Of a stretch of 64,000 nt of DNA, positions 11,030 through 20,236 are shown one piece after another (position 1 is the first letter of the stretch; every line of letters starts with the position of its first letter). The notes beneath the pieces were generated by a model. The model did no database searches, was not told the origin of the DNA, and saw only the letters and a program-made list of their open reading frames with translations. The position numbers and the translations under genes are program-made. The DNA comes from an uncultured Pelagibacteraceae bacterium (GTDB taxonomy: Bacteria; Pseudomonadota; Alphaproteobacteria; Pelagibacterales; Pelagibacteraceae), in NCBI GenBank assembly GCA_902628965.1, contig CACOPB010000002.1:124001-188000 (forward strand). The letters are read 5' to 3'.

Positions 11030-11941
11030 ATGATTAAGTCAAAATTAAAATCTAGAAGTTTAAGTCAAGAAGACGTTTTTAATCTTTCAGAATTATTTAA
11101 ATTAATGAAGCCAAGGGTTATGTCGTTGGTAATTTTTACTTGTGCAGTTGGATTGCTAATGGCTCCAAATGCTGTTCCAACAAAAGATGCTATTGTAGCA
11201 ATTTTGCTTGTTTCTATCGGGGCTGGAGCCGCTGGCGCATTAAATATGTGGTATGAGTCTGATCTTGATGCTTTAATGACAAGAACTTGTCTAAGACCTA
11301 TACCAACGGGTAAAATAAATAAAAATCAGGCATTAGTATTTGGTATTTCGCTATCAATATTTTCAGTTATAGCACTTGATTATTTTGCAAACAGACTATC
11401 AGCAGGATTATTGTTATTTACAATTTTATTTTATGTTTTTGTTTACACAATTTGGTTAAAGAGAAAAACTCCTCAAAATATTGTTATTGGAGGTGCATCA
11501 GGAGCTCTGCCACCAGTTATAGGATGGACTATTGCAACAAATTCTTTATCTATTGAACCTTTAACTTTTTTTCTGATTATATTCTTTTGGACTCCATCAC
11601 ATTTTTGGGCATTAAGTCTATATAAATCTGAAGATTATAAAAAAGCAAAAGTTCCGATGCTTCCATTAACCAACGGCATAGAAAGTACAAAATTGAATAT
11701 ACTTATTTATTCATTATTGATGCTTCCTGTTGTAATTTTTCCTTACACTTTAGAATTTATTGGTCTTGCATTTTTAATTCCATCATTAATTTTGACGATA
11801 TATTATAATATATTATGTTTTAAACTTTATAATTTTAAAAAAAATAAATTTGATGCTAAAATTGCTAGATCAATTTTTGGTTACTCAATTTTATACTTAT
11901 TTTTGGTATTTGTATTATTTCTTATTGATAAAATTTTATGA
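11030..11941 (+). CDS. ctaB: Protoheme IX farnesyltransferase (heme O synthase)
   Basis: CtaB converts heme b to heme o, the precursor of the heme a used by the oxidase encoded around it. The 303-residue membrane protein belongs to the UbiA superfamily: the Asp-rich site is NMWYESDLDALMTRT (about residues 77-91), then RPIPTGKI, and the second site is YKSEDYKKAKVPMLP near residue 205. It sits between ctaD and the CoxF-like gene, the standard alphaproteobacterial order. Its stop overlaps the next start in an ATGA arrangement (11938-11941), suggesting translational coupling. Confidence 0.95.
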   Translation: MIKSKLKSRSLSQEDVFNLSELFKLMKPRVMSLVIFTCAVGLLMAPNAVPTKDAIVAILLVSIGAGAAGALNMWYESDLDALMTRTCLRPIPTGKINKNQALVFGISLSIFSVIALDYFANRLSAGLLLFTILFYVFVYTIWLKRKTPQNIVIGGASGALPPVIGWTIATNSLSIEPLTFFLIIFFWTPSHFWALSLYKSEDYKKAKVPMLPLTNGIESTKLNILIYSLLMLPVVIFPYTLEFIGLAFLIPSLILTIYYNILCFKLYNFKKNKFDAKIARSIFGYSILYLFLVFVLFLIDKIL

Positions 11942-12063
11942 TTACACCAGATAAAAAAACAAAGAAAAAAAATATTTTAACAGCTATTGCAATATTAGCA
12001 TTTATGGTTTTTTTATTTTTATTTACTTTATTGAATGTTGGAGTTTTTGATAGACAAATATGA
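11938..12063 (+). CDS. coxF: CoxF-like small membrane protein (41 aa)
   Basis: A short reading frame starts at the ATG overlapping the ctaB stop and ends in a TGA overlapping the ctaG start. It encodes 41 residues: a Lys-rich N-terminus (MITPDKKTKKKN), one strongly hydrophobic helix (about residues 12-33) and a short tail ending VGVFDRQI. The position between ctaB and ctaG, the single-helix design and the basic-N-terminus/VGV..R pattern match the small CoxF protein in other alphaproteobacterial oxidase operons. ATGA overlaps at both ends argue strongly that it is translated. CoxF is thought to act in oxidase assembly, but its exact role is unclear. Confidence 0.65.
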   Translation: MITPDKKTKKKNILTAIAILAFMVFLFLFTLLNVGVFDRQI

Positions 12064-12593
12064 TTAAAAACAAAACTTTAACTCCAATCTTACTTGCAGG
12101 AATATTTATTTTTATGCTAGGATTATCTTTTGCTGCAGTTCCACTTTATGACGCGTTTTGTAGATTAACTGGTTTTGGTGGAACAACACAAGTTTCTAAA
12201 GATCCACCAAAAGTAGTTCTTAATAAAATTGTTAGCGTTAGATTTGATACAAATGTAAATAATCTTACTTGGGATTTTAAAGCTAAATCAAATGTAATGG
12301 ATGTAAAAGTAGGACAAGTAAATAAAATAGAATTTGAGGTAGAGAATTACGGTAAAGATACCACCTATGGAGTTGCAAGCTTTAATGTTTCACCATCCAG
12401 TTTTGGAAAATATTATAGTAAACTAGGTTGTTTTTGCTTCGAGAAACAAGAGTTAAAAGCAGGTGAAAAAGCAACATTTGTTATGACTTTTTATTTAGAT
12501 CCAGAGCTTGTTAATGATCCAACAACTAAAAATTTAGAGGACGTAACTATGTCTTATACTTTTTTCTCGACAGATTATTATAAAAAATCATAA
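12060..12593 (+). CDS. ctaG: Cytochrome c oxidase assembly protein, copper delivery
   Basis: CtaG/Cox11 delivers copper to the CuB site of subunit I. The 177-residue protein has one N-terminal membrane helix (about residues 8-28), the AVPLYDAFCRLTGFGGTTQ segment after it, and a periplasmic Ig-like domain with the copper-binding CFCF motif (KLGCFCFEKQ, near residue 122). All expected features are present. It starts within the last codons of the CoxF-like gene and ends 8 bases before ctaE. Confidence 0.96.
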   Translation: MIKNKTLTPILLAGIFIFMLGLSFAAVPLYDAFCRLTGFGGTTQVSKDPPKVVLNKIVSVRFDTNVNNLTWDFKAKSNVMDVKVGQVNKIEFEVENYGKDTTYGVASFNVSPSSFGKYYSKLGCFCFEKQELKAGEKATFVMTFYLDPELVNDPTTKNLEDVTMSYTFFSTDYYKKS

Positions 12594-12601
12594 TAAAAAA
12601 A

Positions 12602-13390
12602 ATGTCTGCTGAAAAAAAACACGATTATCATTTAGTTGATCCAAGTCCTTGGCCAATTTTTACTTCAATTTCTTGCCTTGTATTAGCTATTGGATCTATT
12701 TTTTATATGCATAATGATGTTTCCTGGGGGATGTATCTTGGTTTAGCTTTATTAATATACTGCGCATATATGTGGTTTAGAGATGTCGTGATAGAAGCTG
12801 AGCATCAAGGGCACCATACACCTGTTGTACAAATTCATCACAGATATGGCATGACGCTTTTTATAGCTTCAGAAGTAATGTTTTTTGTTGCATGGTTTTG
12901 GGCTTATTTTGATATTAGTTTATTTCCAAATGAATTTGTTGGAAATGTTTGGCCACCCAAAGATATAGAAACTTTTGACCCATGGGATATACCTTTGATA
13001 AATACTTTAGTTTTACTTTTATCAGGAACCACAGTCACATGGGCTCATCATGCTTTACTTGAAGATGATCGAAAAAGTTTTGTTCAAGGATTAACAGCAA
13101 CCGTTATTTTAGGTTTCTTTTTTACATTGTTGCAAGCTTACGAATACCATCATGCAACTTTTGATTATTCAGGTCATATATATGGAGCTGTATTTTATAT
13201 GGCAACAGGTTTTCATGGTTTTCACGTTATAGTTGGAACAATATTTTTAGCTGTTTGTTTGTGGAGAGGAAAACTTGGTCATTTTACGAAAGATCATCAC
13301 TTTGGTTTTGAAGCTGCAGCTTGGTATTGGCATTTCGTTGATGTCGTTTGGTTATTCTTATTCGCTGCTATTTATATTTGGGGAAGTTAG
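12602..13390 (+). CDS. ctaE: Cytochrome c oxidase subunit III
   Basis: Subunit III (262 residues, seven predicted helices) stabilises the catalytic core of the aa3 oxidase. Typical motifs are HHRYGMTLFIASEVMFFVAWFWAYFD (about residues 80-105), then TWAHHALL near 148 and ATGFHGFHVIVGT near 200, ending with AAWYWHFVDVVWLFLF. It lies in the standard place after ctaG. The surf1 gene follows after 9 bases. Confidence 0.97.
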   Translation: MSAEKKHDYHLVDPSPWPIFTSISCLVLAIGSIFYMHNDVSWGMYLGLALLIYCAYMWFRDVVIEAEHQGHHTPVVQIHHRYGMTLFIASEVMFFVAWFWAYFDISLFPNEFVGNVWPPKDIETFDPWDIPLINTLVLLLSGTTVTWAHHALLEDDRKSFVQGLTATVILGFFFTLLQAYEYHHATFDYSGHIYGAVFYMATGFHGFHVIVGTIFLAVCLWRGKLGHFTKDHHFGFEAAAWYWHFVDVVWLFLFAAIYIWGS

Positions 13391-13399
13391 AAATAAACT

Positions 13400-14053
13400 T
13401 TGAAAAACAAGTTTTTATTTTCAGTGTTTGTATATTTTATAATTACAGTTTTATTGTCATTAGGTTTTTGGCAGCTTTATAGATTAAACTGGAAATTAGA
13501 TTTAATTAGTCAAATCGAAAACTCTTTAAAAAATGATCCAGTAGACTTGACAGGTGCTGAAAAAAAAAATTATTTAAGAATAAAAACTTCTGGAGAAATT
13601 AATTTTGACAAACAAATTTATTTATATAATTTAAATGATAATGGAAAACCTGGTTTTGAAGTAATAAATTTTATAAAAATAAATAATGAAAATTATTTGA
13701 TAAATAGAGGATGGATACCGTTTGAAAAAAAAGATCTACCAGAAATTAATTTAATTAACCAAAATGAAATTATTGGTACAATATTGCTTCAACCAAAATA
13801 TAGTTCATTTAAGCCTAAAAATGATTTGGAAAAGAATTATTGGTTTACATTAGATAGAGAGGATATTTTTAAATTTACTGGAAAAAAATTTTCTAAATAT
13901 ATTATCTATTTAGGCGGAGATTATAAAGTTCCAAAGCCAAAAGTTATAACAGCCAAAATATCAAACAATCATAAGAAGTATGCGATAACTTGGTTTTCTA
14001 TGGCGATTTCAATTCTTTTAATATATTTATATTTTAGAAAAAAAAATTATTAA
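13400..14053 (+). CDS. SURF1 family oxidase assembly protein
   Basis: SURF1 proteins help insert heme a into subunit I. The 217-residue protein shows the expected two-helix topology: an N-terminal helix (about residues 5-23, ending LGFWQLYRL, a SURF1 hallmark) and a C-terminal helix (about 193-212), with a soluble domain between them containing INRGWIPF (about 107-114). The start is a TTG at 13400; no ATG exists near the N-terminus and the hallmark begins soon after. The stop directly abuts the thrC start, so these genes probably share a transcript. Confidence 0.88.
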   Translation: MKNKFLFSVFVYFIITVLLSLGFWQLYRLNWKLDLISQIENSLKNDPVDLTGAEKKNYLRIKTSGEINFDKQIYLYNLNDNGKPGFEVINFIKINNENYLINRGWIPFEKKDLPEINLINQNEIIGTILLQPKYSSFKPKNDLEKNYWFTLDREDIFKFTGKKFSKYIIYLGGDYKVPKPKVITAKISNNHKKYAITWFSMAISILLIYLYFRKKNY

Positions 14054-15433
14054 ATGAAATATGTAAGCACAAGAGACACCTCAAAAACCCTTGAATTTAA
14101 AGAAGTTTTTGTCAAAGGACTTGCAGATGATGGAGGTCTATTTATTCCAAAATCGTTAATAAAATTTAGTGAAGAGGAAATAAAAGATTTTAAAACACTT
14201 AATTACTCAGATTTAGCAAAAAAAATTATTTATCCTTTCATCGGCAATTTTATGTCCGAAAATGATCTGAGTAAAATTATTGATAAATCTTACTCTACTT
14301 TTAGAAAAGATAATGTAGTTGAGCTGATCCAAATAGGTGACAGATCTGTGTTAGAATTATTCCATGGACCAACTTTAGCTTTTAAAGATATTGCAATGCA
14401 ACTTTTAGGAAATTTTTATGAATATTATTTAAGTAATGAAAATCAAAAAATTAATATTGTAGTCGCAACATCTGGAGATACAGGCGCAGCTGCAATAGAT
14501 GCAATAAAAGGTAAAAAAAATTTAAATATATTTGTGCTTCATCCAGATAATCGAATTTCCCCAGTTCAAAGAAAATTAATGACAACCGGAAAATTTGAAA
14601 ACGTATTTAATATAGCTGTTAACGGTAATTTTGATGATTGTCAAAATTTAGTTAAATCCATGTTCTCTGATAAAAATTTTTCAAATCAAATAAATATGTC
14701 GGGAGTTAACTCAATTAATTGGGCGAGAATTATTGCTCAGAGTGTTTATTATTTTTACAGTTATTTCTTGGTTAAGCATGAAGATAAACCAACTAATTTT
14801 TCGGTTCCAACTGGAAATTTCGGCGATGTTTATGCTGGATATTTAGCCAAAAAATTAGGTTTACCAATAAATAAACTAATAGTAGCAACTAATCAAAACG
14901 ATATACTGCACCGAGCAATATCAAAAGGCACTTATAAAGCAGAAAAAGTTTCTGAGACTATATCTCCTAGCATGGATATACAAATAGCTAGTAACTTTGA
15001 AAGACTTATATTTGACATAAACAATGAAGATGATGTTCAAACATCAGAGGATATGAAGAATATTAAAGAGATTGGAAATTACGTATTAGACAGTAAAAAG
15101 CTTAATAAAATAAATGAAAATTTTTTATCTGTAAGAATGAATGAAAAAGAGACTTTAGAAATAATAAGTTCTGTTTATAAACAATTTAATGTTGTGCTCG
15201 ACCCACATACAGCGATTGGATATGGTGCATTTGACAAGCATAATTTAATTGGAAATAATATTGTGCTTGGTACAGCACATCCTTCCAAGTTTCCTGATGC
15301 AATTATCAGAGCTATAAAAACTAATGTTAATTTACCTAGTGAGTTAATGTTTATTTTAGATAAAAAAGAAAACTATGATGTCATTGAAAATGATGTTGAA
15401 AAGGTAAAACAACATATTAAAGATAGGCTCTAA
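14054..15433 (+). CDS. thrC: Threonine synthase
   Basis: ThrC converts O-phosphohomoserine to threonine with PLP. The 459-residue protein has the bacterial long-form N-terminus (YVSTRD, GLADDGGLFIP) and the PLP-lysine motif HGPTLAFKDIAMQ (Lys near residue 112). The ATSGDTGAAA phosphate-binding loop lies near residue 139 and a second PLP-binding segment (VPTGNFGDVYAGY) near residue 252. It abuts surf1 and overlaps the next gene by one base. The homoserine kinase gene thrB lies about 0.9 kb away on the other strand. Confidence 0.96.
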   Translation: MKYVSTRDTSKTLEFKEVFVKGLADDGGLFIPKSLIKFSEEEIKDFKTLNYSDLAKKIIYPFIGNFMSENDLSKIIDKSYSTFRKDNVVELIQIGDRSVLELFHGPTLAFKDIAMQLLGNFYEYYLSNENQKINIVVATSGDTGAAAIDAIKGKKNLNIFVLHPDNRISPVQRKLMTTGKFENVFNIAVNGNFDDCQNLVKSMFSDKNFSNQINMSGVNSINWARIIAQSVYYFYSYFLVKHEDKPTNFSVPTGNFGDVYAGYLAKKLGLPINKLIVATNQNDILHRAISKGTYKAEKVSETISPSMDIQIASNFERLIFDINNEDDVQTSEDMKNIKEIGNYVLDSKKLNKINENFLSVRMNEKETLEIISSVYKQFNVVLDPHTAIGYGAFDKHNLIGNNIVLGTAHPSKFPDAIIRAIKTNVNLPSELMFILDKKENYDVIENDVEKVKQHIKDRL

Positions 15434-15918
15434 TGAAAATAAAAGAAAATGATTTATTACCAAATTCTGAAGTTTTTATAATCGAGTCAGGAGAGCCAAC
15501 AAAAAAAAATATTGAGAATTTTTTTAAAAATAAAAAAGTTATTTTATTTGGTGTGCCAGGCGCATATACGTCAGTGTGTTCTAAAAAGCATCTACCTAGC
15601 TATATTAATATTTATGACAAATTTAAAGAGAAAGGAATAGATCATATAATTTGTTTATCCGTTAATGATCCTTTTGTTATGAATGCTTGGGGAAAAGAAA
15701 ATAATGTTGATAATAAAATTATTATGTTAGGAGATCCTTTTTTAAATTTCACAAAAGATATAGGTGCAGCTGTAGACAAAAGTGGAAGAGGGTTAGGGAT
15801 AAGATCAAATAGATACACCATGTTTGTAGACAATATGAAAGTAATTAAACTTCAAGAAGAGAAGGATACAGGAACTTGTGAAATTTCAGCGGCAGAAAAT
15901 TTTATTAAATTAGTCTGA
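15433..15918 (+). CDS. Peroxiredoxin (Prx5 type)
   Basis: A 161-residue thiol peroxidase of the Prx5 group, which reduces hydrogen peroxide and organic hydroperoxides with thiol donors. The peroxidatic Cys49 lies in the PGAYTSVCSKKHLP motif, and the expected Arg lies in RSNRYTMFVDN (near residue 125). A further Cys near residue 148 (TGTCEIS) is at the place of the resolving cysteine in some atypical 2-Cys members. The gene overlaps thrC by one base and the convergent rnhA by 9 bases. Confidence 0.9.
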   Translation: MKIKENDLLPNSEVFIIESGEPTKKNIENFFKNKKVILFGVPGAYTSVCSKKHLPSYINIYDKFKEKGIDHIICLSVNDPFVMNAWGKENNVDNKIIMLGDPFLNFTKDIGAAVDKSGRGLGIRSNRYTMFVDNMKVIKLQEEKDTGTCEISAAENFIKLV

Positions 15919-16335
15919 ATTAGCAGCTCTTTTAGCTAACAAATCAACCTCTTCATTTAATGGATTTCCATCATGTGCTTTTACCCAGATCCACTGGATA
16001 TCTAAAAATTTAGTCAAATTATATAATTCAATCCACAAATCTTTATTTTTTACATCCTCTTTTTTTGAGGTTTTCCAATCGTTGCTCAACCATGTATTAA
16101 TCCATTCAGTTATCCCGTTTTTTACATATTGAGAATCTGTATAAATTTTTATTTTAGGACCAGATTTAATTCTTTTTAAAGCATTTATTGGAGCTAATAG
16201 CTCCATCCTATTATTTGTTGTATTTTTTTCATTTCCACTAATTATTTTTTTTTTATTATTTTCATTAATTATTGCAGCCCAGCCTCCGCTACCAGGATTT
16301 GTTAGACAGGAGCCATCTGTATAAATTGTAATCAT
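15910..16335 (-). CDS. rnhA: Ribonuclease HI
   Basis: RNase HI degrades the RNA strand of RNA-DNA hybrids. The 141-residue protein has the catalytic acidic residues Asp7 (IYTDGSC), Glu45 (NNRMELLA), Asp67 (IYTDSQYV) and a C-terminal Asp (EEVDLLAKRAA, near residue 131), all intact. It follows thrB with a one-base overlap and converges on the peroxiredoxin gene. An RNase HII gene (rnhB) is also in this window, so the cell has both types. Confidence 0.96.
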   Translation of the reverse strand: MITIYTDGSCLTNPGSGGWAAIINENNKKKIISGNEKNTTNNRMELLAPINALKRIKSGPKIKIYTDSQYVKNGITEWINTWLSNDWKTSKKEDVKNKDLWIELYNLTKFLDIQWIWVKAHDGNPLNEEVDLLAKRAANSD

Positions 16336-17300
16336 TAATTCAAATAGTCCTTAAATGTATTTAAATTATTATGTGTTAGTAGTTTTTGATAATATTCATT
16401 AGGGTCTTTAATTTTAATTAAAGCTGTTTTTGGCGTATTTGAGAAGTCATAAAGCCTAGTTAATAGGTATCTAATTGCAGCTCCTCTGCATAAAGTATTT
16501 AAAGAATTTTTCTCTTTTAACGTTATTTTTTTTATACTTTCGTATCCCTTTATTAAACTTTTTATTTTTTGTTTGTTCATCACAAATTTTTTCTTTTTAT
16601 TATCAAAGCATAATGCATTGATACAAATAGCGATTTCATACATAAAATAGTCATTAGCTGCAAAGTAGAAATCAATTATTCCAGATAGTTTATTTTTTTT
16701 AAAGAAAATATTGTCTATAAACAAATCACCATGAATAATACCTTTTGGTAATTTTTTTGGCCAATTTTTTCTTATATCTTTTAAGTTATTTTTTAAAAAA
16801 TTTTTTAAATTCGAGTCTTCTTTTGACTTAAACTTAATACTATTTAATAAGGGTTCTAAGTTATTAATTCCCATTGAATTCTTTCTATTTAATTTTATTT
16901 TTTTTGTTATTAAATGCATTTTTGCCATAGATTTTCCTATTGCATAGCAATCAATTGTATTTAATAATTTTTTGTCTTTACCCTCTAAAAATGAAACGAT
17001 GCACGCGCTTTTATTCTTTAATTTAATTAGATAATCTTTACCATAGGTTTTTAGTGGTTTGGGGCAACTTATTCTAGATTTATTTAATATATCCATTAAT
17101 TCCATAAAAAAAGGAATATCTTTTTTAGAAACTCTTTTTTCGAATATTGTTAATATATATTTTTTTTTTTTAGATTTGAGTAAATAATTTGTATTCTCAA
17201 TGCCTTTTTTAATTCCATGAAAACTTACTACTTTTTCAATATTGAAATTATTATTTATTATTGAGATATCCTCTTTACTTATCTTGGTATATACAGCCAT
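16335..17300 (-). CDS. thrB: Homoserine kinase (ThrB2 / APH fold)
   Basis: This enzyme phosphorylates homoserine before threonine synthase. It is the alphaproteobacterial type with an aminoglycoside-phosphotransferase-like fold, not the GHMP type. The start MAVYTKISKEDI is typical, and the active-site motifs are IIHGDLFIDNIFF (catalytic Asp, near residue 189) and SGIIDFYFA (metal-binding Asp, near 205). The 321-residue length is normal. It abuts ispH exactly and overlaps rnhA by one base, so transcription is probably shared. A 12-base T run on the plus strand near 17160-17171 encodes a Lys run. Confidence 0.92.
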   Translation of the reverse strand: MAVYTKISKEDISIINNNFNIEKVVSFHGIKKGIENTNYLLKSKKKKYILTIFEKRVSKKDIPFFMELMDILNKSRISCPKPLKTYGKDYLIKLKNKSACIVSFLEGKDKKLLNTIDCYAIGKSMAKMHLITKKIKLNRKNSMGINNLEPLLNSIKFKSKEDSNLKNFLKNNLKDIRKNWPKKLPKGIIHGDLFIDNIFFKKNKLSGIIDFYFAANDYFMYEIAICINALCFDNKKKKFVMNKQKIKSLIKGYESIKKITLKEKNSLNTLCRGAAIRYLLTRLYDFSNTPKTALIKIKDPNEYYQKLLTHNNLNTFKDYLN

Positions 17301-18245
17301 TTAATTAAGCTTATTAGGAACTTTGAAAACCACATTTTCTTTTATAATTTCTATTTCATCGATTGTTACAGAAAAATTATTTTTTAACTCATTAATAAAA
17401 TTATTCACTAAAATTTCTGGAGCAGAGGCACCGGATGAAATACCAATAGTTCTACAATTTTCTATTTCATCAAAAGGTATTTTACTCTCAGAATGTATTA
17501 AATGCGCATTTTCACAACCAGATTTTTTTGCCACCTCTACCAACCTTACTGAATTTGAAGAATTTCTACTGCCAATAACAAAAAACATGTCACAATTTTT
17601 AGCAATTTCTTTTACAGCCATTTGCCTGTTTGTAGTTGCGTAACAAATATCTTCTTTCATTGGTTCTTTAAGATTTGGAAATTTTCTTTTTAAAACATTT
17701 ATTATTTCTTTTGTATCATCAACTGATAATGTGGTTTGGGTTATGTAAGCAATCTTTTTATCCTTATCTGTTTGATAATTTTCTGCTTCTTCTTCATTTT
17801 GTATAAGATCTATTGATCCTTTATTAAGTTGCCCCATAGTTCCAATAACTTCGGGGTGGTTTTTATGACCAATTAAAATTATATGATATCCAGCTTTGAA
17901 TAAATTTTCTGCTTCTCTATGAACTTTGGATACTAAGGGACAAGTTGCATCAACATATGTCATTTCATAATTACTTGCATCCTCAGGTATTTGTTTGGGA
18001 ACGCCATGAGCTGAAAAAATTACAGGTCGTGATTTGTCTTCTATTTCCTCAAGTTCTTCTACAAATACTGCACCTTTGTTTTTTAAATTATCAACAACAT
18101 GTTTATTATGCACTATCTCATGACGGACATATACTGGGGCTCCATATTTTTGAATAGATTTTTCTACTATTTCAATTGCTCTTTCCACACCAGCACAGAA
18201 ACCCCTAGGTGCAGATAATAATATTTTCAATTCTTTATTTTTCAT
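17301..18245 (-). CDS. ispH: 4-hydroxy-3-methylbut-2-enyl diphosphate reductase
   Basis: IspH (LytB) is the last enzyme of the MEP pathway and makes IPP and DMAPP, the precursors of all isoprenoids including carotenoids and ubiquinone tails. The 314-residue protein has the three Fe-S cysteines: Cys17 (PRGFCAGVERAIE), one in DATCPLVSKVH (near residue 101) and one in DICYATTNRQ (near 201). The HGVPK motif is also visible. It overlaps the end of blh by 11 bases, placing precursor supply at the 3' end of the retinal cluster. Confidence 0.97.
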   Translation of the reverse strand: MKNKELKILLSAPRGFCAGVERAIEIVEKSIQKYGAPVYVRHEIVHNKHVVDNLKNKGAVFVEELEEIEDKSRPVIFSAHGVPKQIPEDASNYEMTYVDATCPLVSKVHREAENLFKAGYHIILIGHKNHPEVIGTMGQLNKGSIDLIQNEEEAENYQTDKDKKIAYITQTTLSVDDTKEIINVLKRKFPNLKEPMKEDICYATTNRQMAVKEIAKNCDMFFVIGSRNSSNSVRLVEVAKKSGCENAHLIHSESKIPFDEIENCRTIGISSGASAPEILVNNFINELKNNFSVTIDEIEIIKENVVFKVPNKLN

Positions 18246-19170
18246 ATTTCTCTAATAAATATTCCAGCAATATATGTGGAAAGGTTAAAGACGCCAAACC
18301 TATAAATATCACTTTTAATATTGAGCTATCTAAATTATTTCCACTATTTAATAAATAAAGGCTTATTAAGCAAAATACACCTGTTAAAATTGTCAATGGA
18401 ATAGACTTTTTCACAAATATTTTAAATCCATTTAATAAACTATTACCATCTAGCTCTATAGCTAGTGAAATTGAATGTCTGATTGAGTGTAAAAAACAAA
18501 AATAAATAGTGAATGCTATAAGAGGAGGTAAATAATAATTTAAGATTATTATTGAGAAAAAGTCTAAAAAAATTGAAAACTTTATTATTTCAAATTTATT
18601 TAAGAATAAGAAAATACTAGAAGTGGTACTTATAAAGATTCCAATTTCAATAATTTTATTAGTTTCAACGAAACTTAGAATAGAGTAAAAAACCTCGTTA
18701 TCAATTAATAATAATTTAAAAATATTTACTGTGTCCTGAAAGTGAAAATACATTGGGGCTAGAATAATTAAAAAACCTTTAAAAAAATATAATATTTCTG
18801 TTAAATACGATTTATCTATAACTAAAAATTCTGTGTCTTCTTTACCAAAATGATACGAAGCAACTATTAAAAATAATATTAAAGTTATTGATGGCAAGAG
18901 TATCCAGGTAAAAATAATTCCTAAGGCTATTAAGGTGTAGAGTAGGTAAAAAAGATAAGTGCGTTGAATATTAAATAATTCTAAAAGTTTTTTTCCTTTT
19001 ATGTAATCTAGCGAACCATGAGATACACCTATAGTTAAAATAAGAAACAAACACAAAATTGTTGAAATATTTATATTATTAAATTTAAAAATTAAAATAG
19101 AGAAAATATTTACAATAAAGAAAAAGATAAATGAATGATTTAAATTAATTTTTTTAATATTGTGTTTCAT
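18235..19170 (-). CDS. blh: Beta-carotene 15,15'-dioxygenase (Brp/Blh family)
   Basis: Blh cleaves beta-carotene into two retinal molecules, the chromophore of proteorhodopsin. The 311-residue protein is almost entirely membrane helices, with the family's conserved His residues in IGVSHGSLDY (near residue 49), ASYHFGKEDTEF (near 111) and FLHSIRHS (near 227), and a C-terminal FPHILLEYLLE. These His residues are the likely iron ligands. It lies directly after crtY, as in known retinal clusters. No rhodopsin gene is in the window, so the opsin must lie elsewhere if present. Confidence 0.92.
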   Translation of the reverse strand: MKHNIKKINLNHSFIFFFIVNIFSILIFKFNNINISTILCLFLILTIGVSHGSLDYIKGKKLLELFNIQRTYLFYLLYTLIALGIIFTWILLPSITLILFLIVASYHFGKEDTEFLVIDKSYLTEILYFFKGFLIILAPMYFHFQDTVNIFKLLLIDNEVFYSILSFVETNKIIEIGIFISTTSSIFLFLNKFEIIKFSIFLDFFSIIILNYYLPPLIAFTIYFCFLHSIRHSISLAIELDGNSLLNGFKIFVKKSIPLTILTGVFCLISLYLLNSGNNLDSSILKVIFIGLASLTFPHILLEYLLEKYEK

Positions 19171-19171
19171 A

Positions 19172-20236
19172 TTAAATTATTTCTTTAAGAAATTTCCATT
19201 TAGGCATTTTTAGGATAATTTCTAAATCTTCAAAAAAATTACTTTTATTTGACAAAAAATTAATTGCTGTAATAGATTTAGAATTAAAAACCTTAAAAAA
19301 TATATTACCCATCTCAGCTGAATTATTTTTAAGAACTTTCAATAAAATTTTATCTAAAAAATCGTATTTGCTTTGAATTTTGTATAGATTAACATTTTTA
19401 ATATTTTCAATGTTTTCTCTTATATATCTGCTCTGTTCTTGAATATTCAAGAAAGTATAACCAGTGCTTAATCTAGTCATGCCCCCTGCTGCACCTATGT
19501 AAATTTCATTTAATTTGTTAATATTTTTTTGCCTAAAAAGAGGAATGGCTCCTTGTTCTTTAAAATGTATTTCACATTGTCTAAGGTTCAAATGATTACA
19601 TAGATAATCATCAATTTGTTCCTCATAATCTTTTAATGAATTGTTATTTAGTTCTGATATCCAAGTGGTTTCAACAAGTGCTGTTTTTTTTGTAAAGGGT
19701 AAGGTATAAAAAAAATGCACCCTATCTCTTTGATCACAGTTAAAATCCATTAAATTAAATATCTCCTCATCAAAAAAATCTTTTCGTGTTTCTATCTCTA
19801 CGCCATAAAAATGTTGCCACAACTCACTCTCACTATTTTTAAAATTAGGTACACTGTTAAATAAAAATGAATTTGTTTTATTTATTTGATCAATATTTTT
19901 AAAAAATTGAATATTTTCATTTAGTTTTAGTTTTGAAAGTATTTTTTCATAGAACATACCACTATCAATCGTTTGATATGGCGTAGGCTCGCAATTTACA
20001 TATTTCGTTTCACTTGATGTGTTGATTGTAAAATTATTCCAACTTTTTTTGACACAGTCATCAAAGTTATGCGAAAAAACCTTCCAAAATGACCAAGTTT
20101 TATCTCTCTTATAATCTTCTCTTGGCTCAATGATTGCTAAAGTTTTATCTTTTAATTTATCATAAATTTCCAGCTCATATGCCAATGAAAGACCTGCACA
20201 ACCCCCACCTATAATTATGTAATCAAATTCTTTCAT
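19172..20236 (-). CDS. crtY: Lycopene beta-cyclase
   Basis: CrtY cyclises both ends of lycopene to give beta-carotene. The 354-residue flavoprotein has an N-terminal dinucleotide-binding motif (IIIGGGCAGLSLAYEL, residues 7-22), then EPREDYKRDKTWSFW, a CrtY hallmark, and AAGGMTRLSTGYTF near residue 240. It overlaps crtB by 14 bases and is followed by blh after one base. The order crtI-crtB-crtY-blh leaves only geranylgeranyl diphosphate synthase (crtE) missing from the local set. Confidence 0.93.
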   Translation of the reverse strand: MKEFDYIIIGGGCAGLSLAYELEIYDKLKDKTLAIIEPREDYKRDKTWSFWKVFSHNFDDCVKKSWNNFTINTSSETKYVNCEPTPYQTIDSGMFYEKILSKLKLNENIQFFKNIDQINKTNSFLFNSVPNFKNSESELWQHFYGVEIETRKDFFDEEIFNLMDFNCDQRDRVHFFYTLPFTKKTALVETTWISELNNNSLKDYEEQIDDYLCNHLNLRQCEIHFKEQGAIPLFRQKNINKLNEIYIGAAGGMTRLSTGYTFLNIQEQSRYIRENIENIKNVNLYKIQSKYDFLDKILLKVLKNNSAEMGNIFFKVFNSKSITAINFLSNKSNFFEDLEIILKMPKWKFLKEII

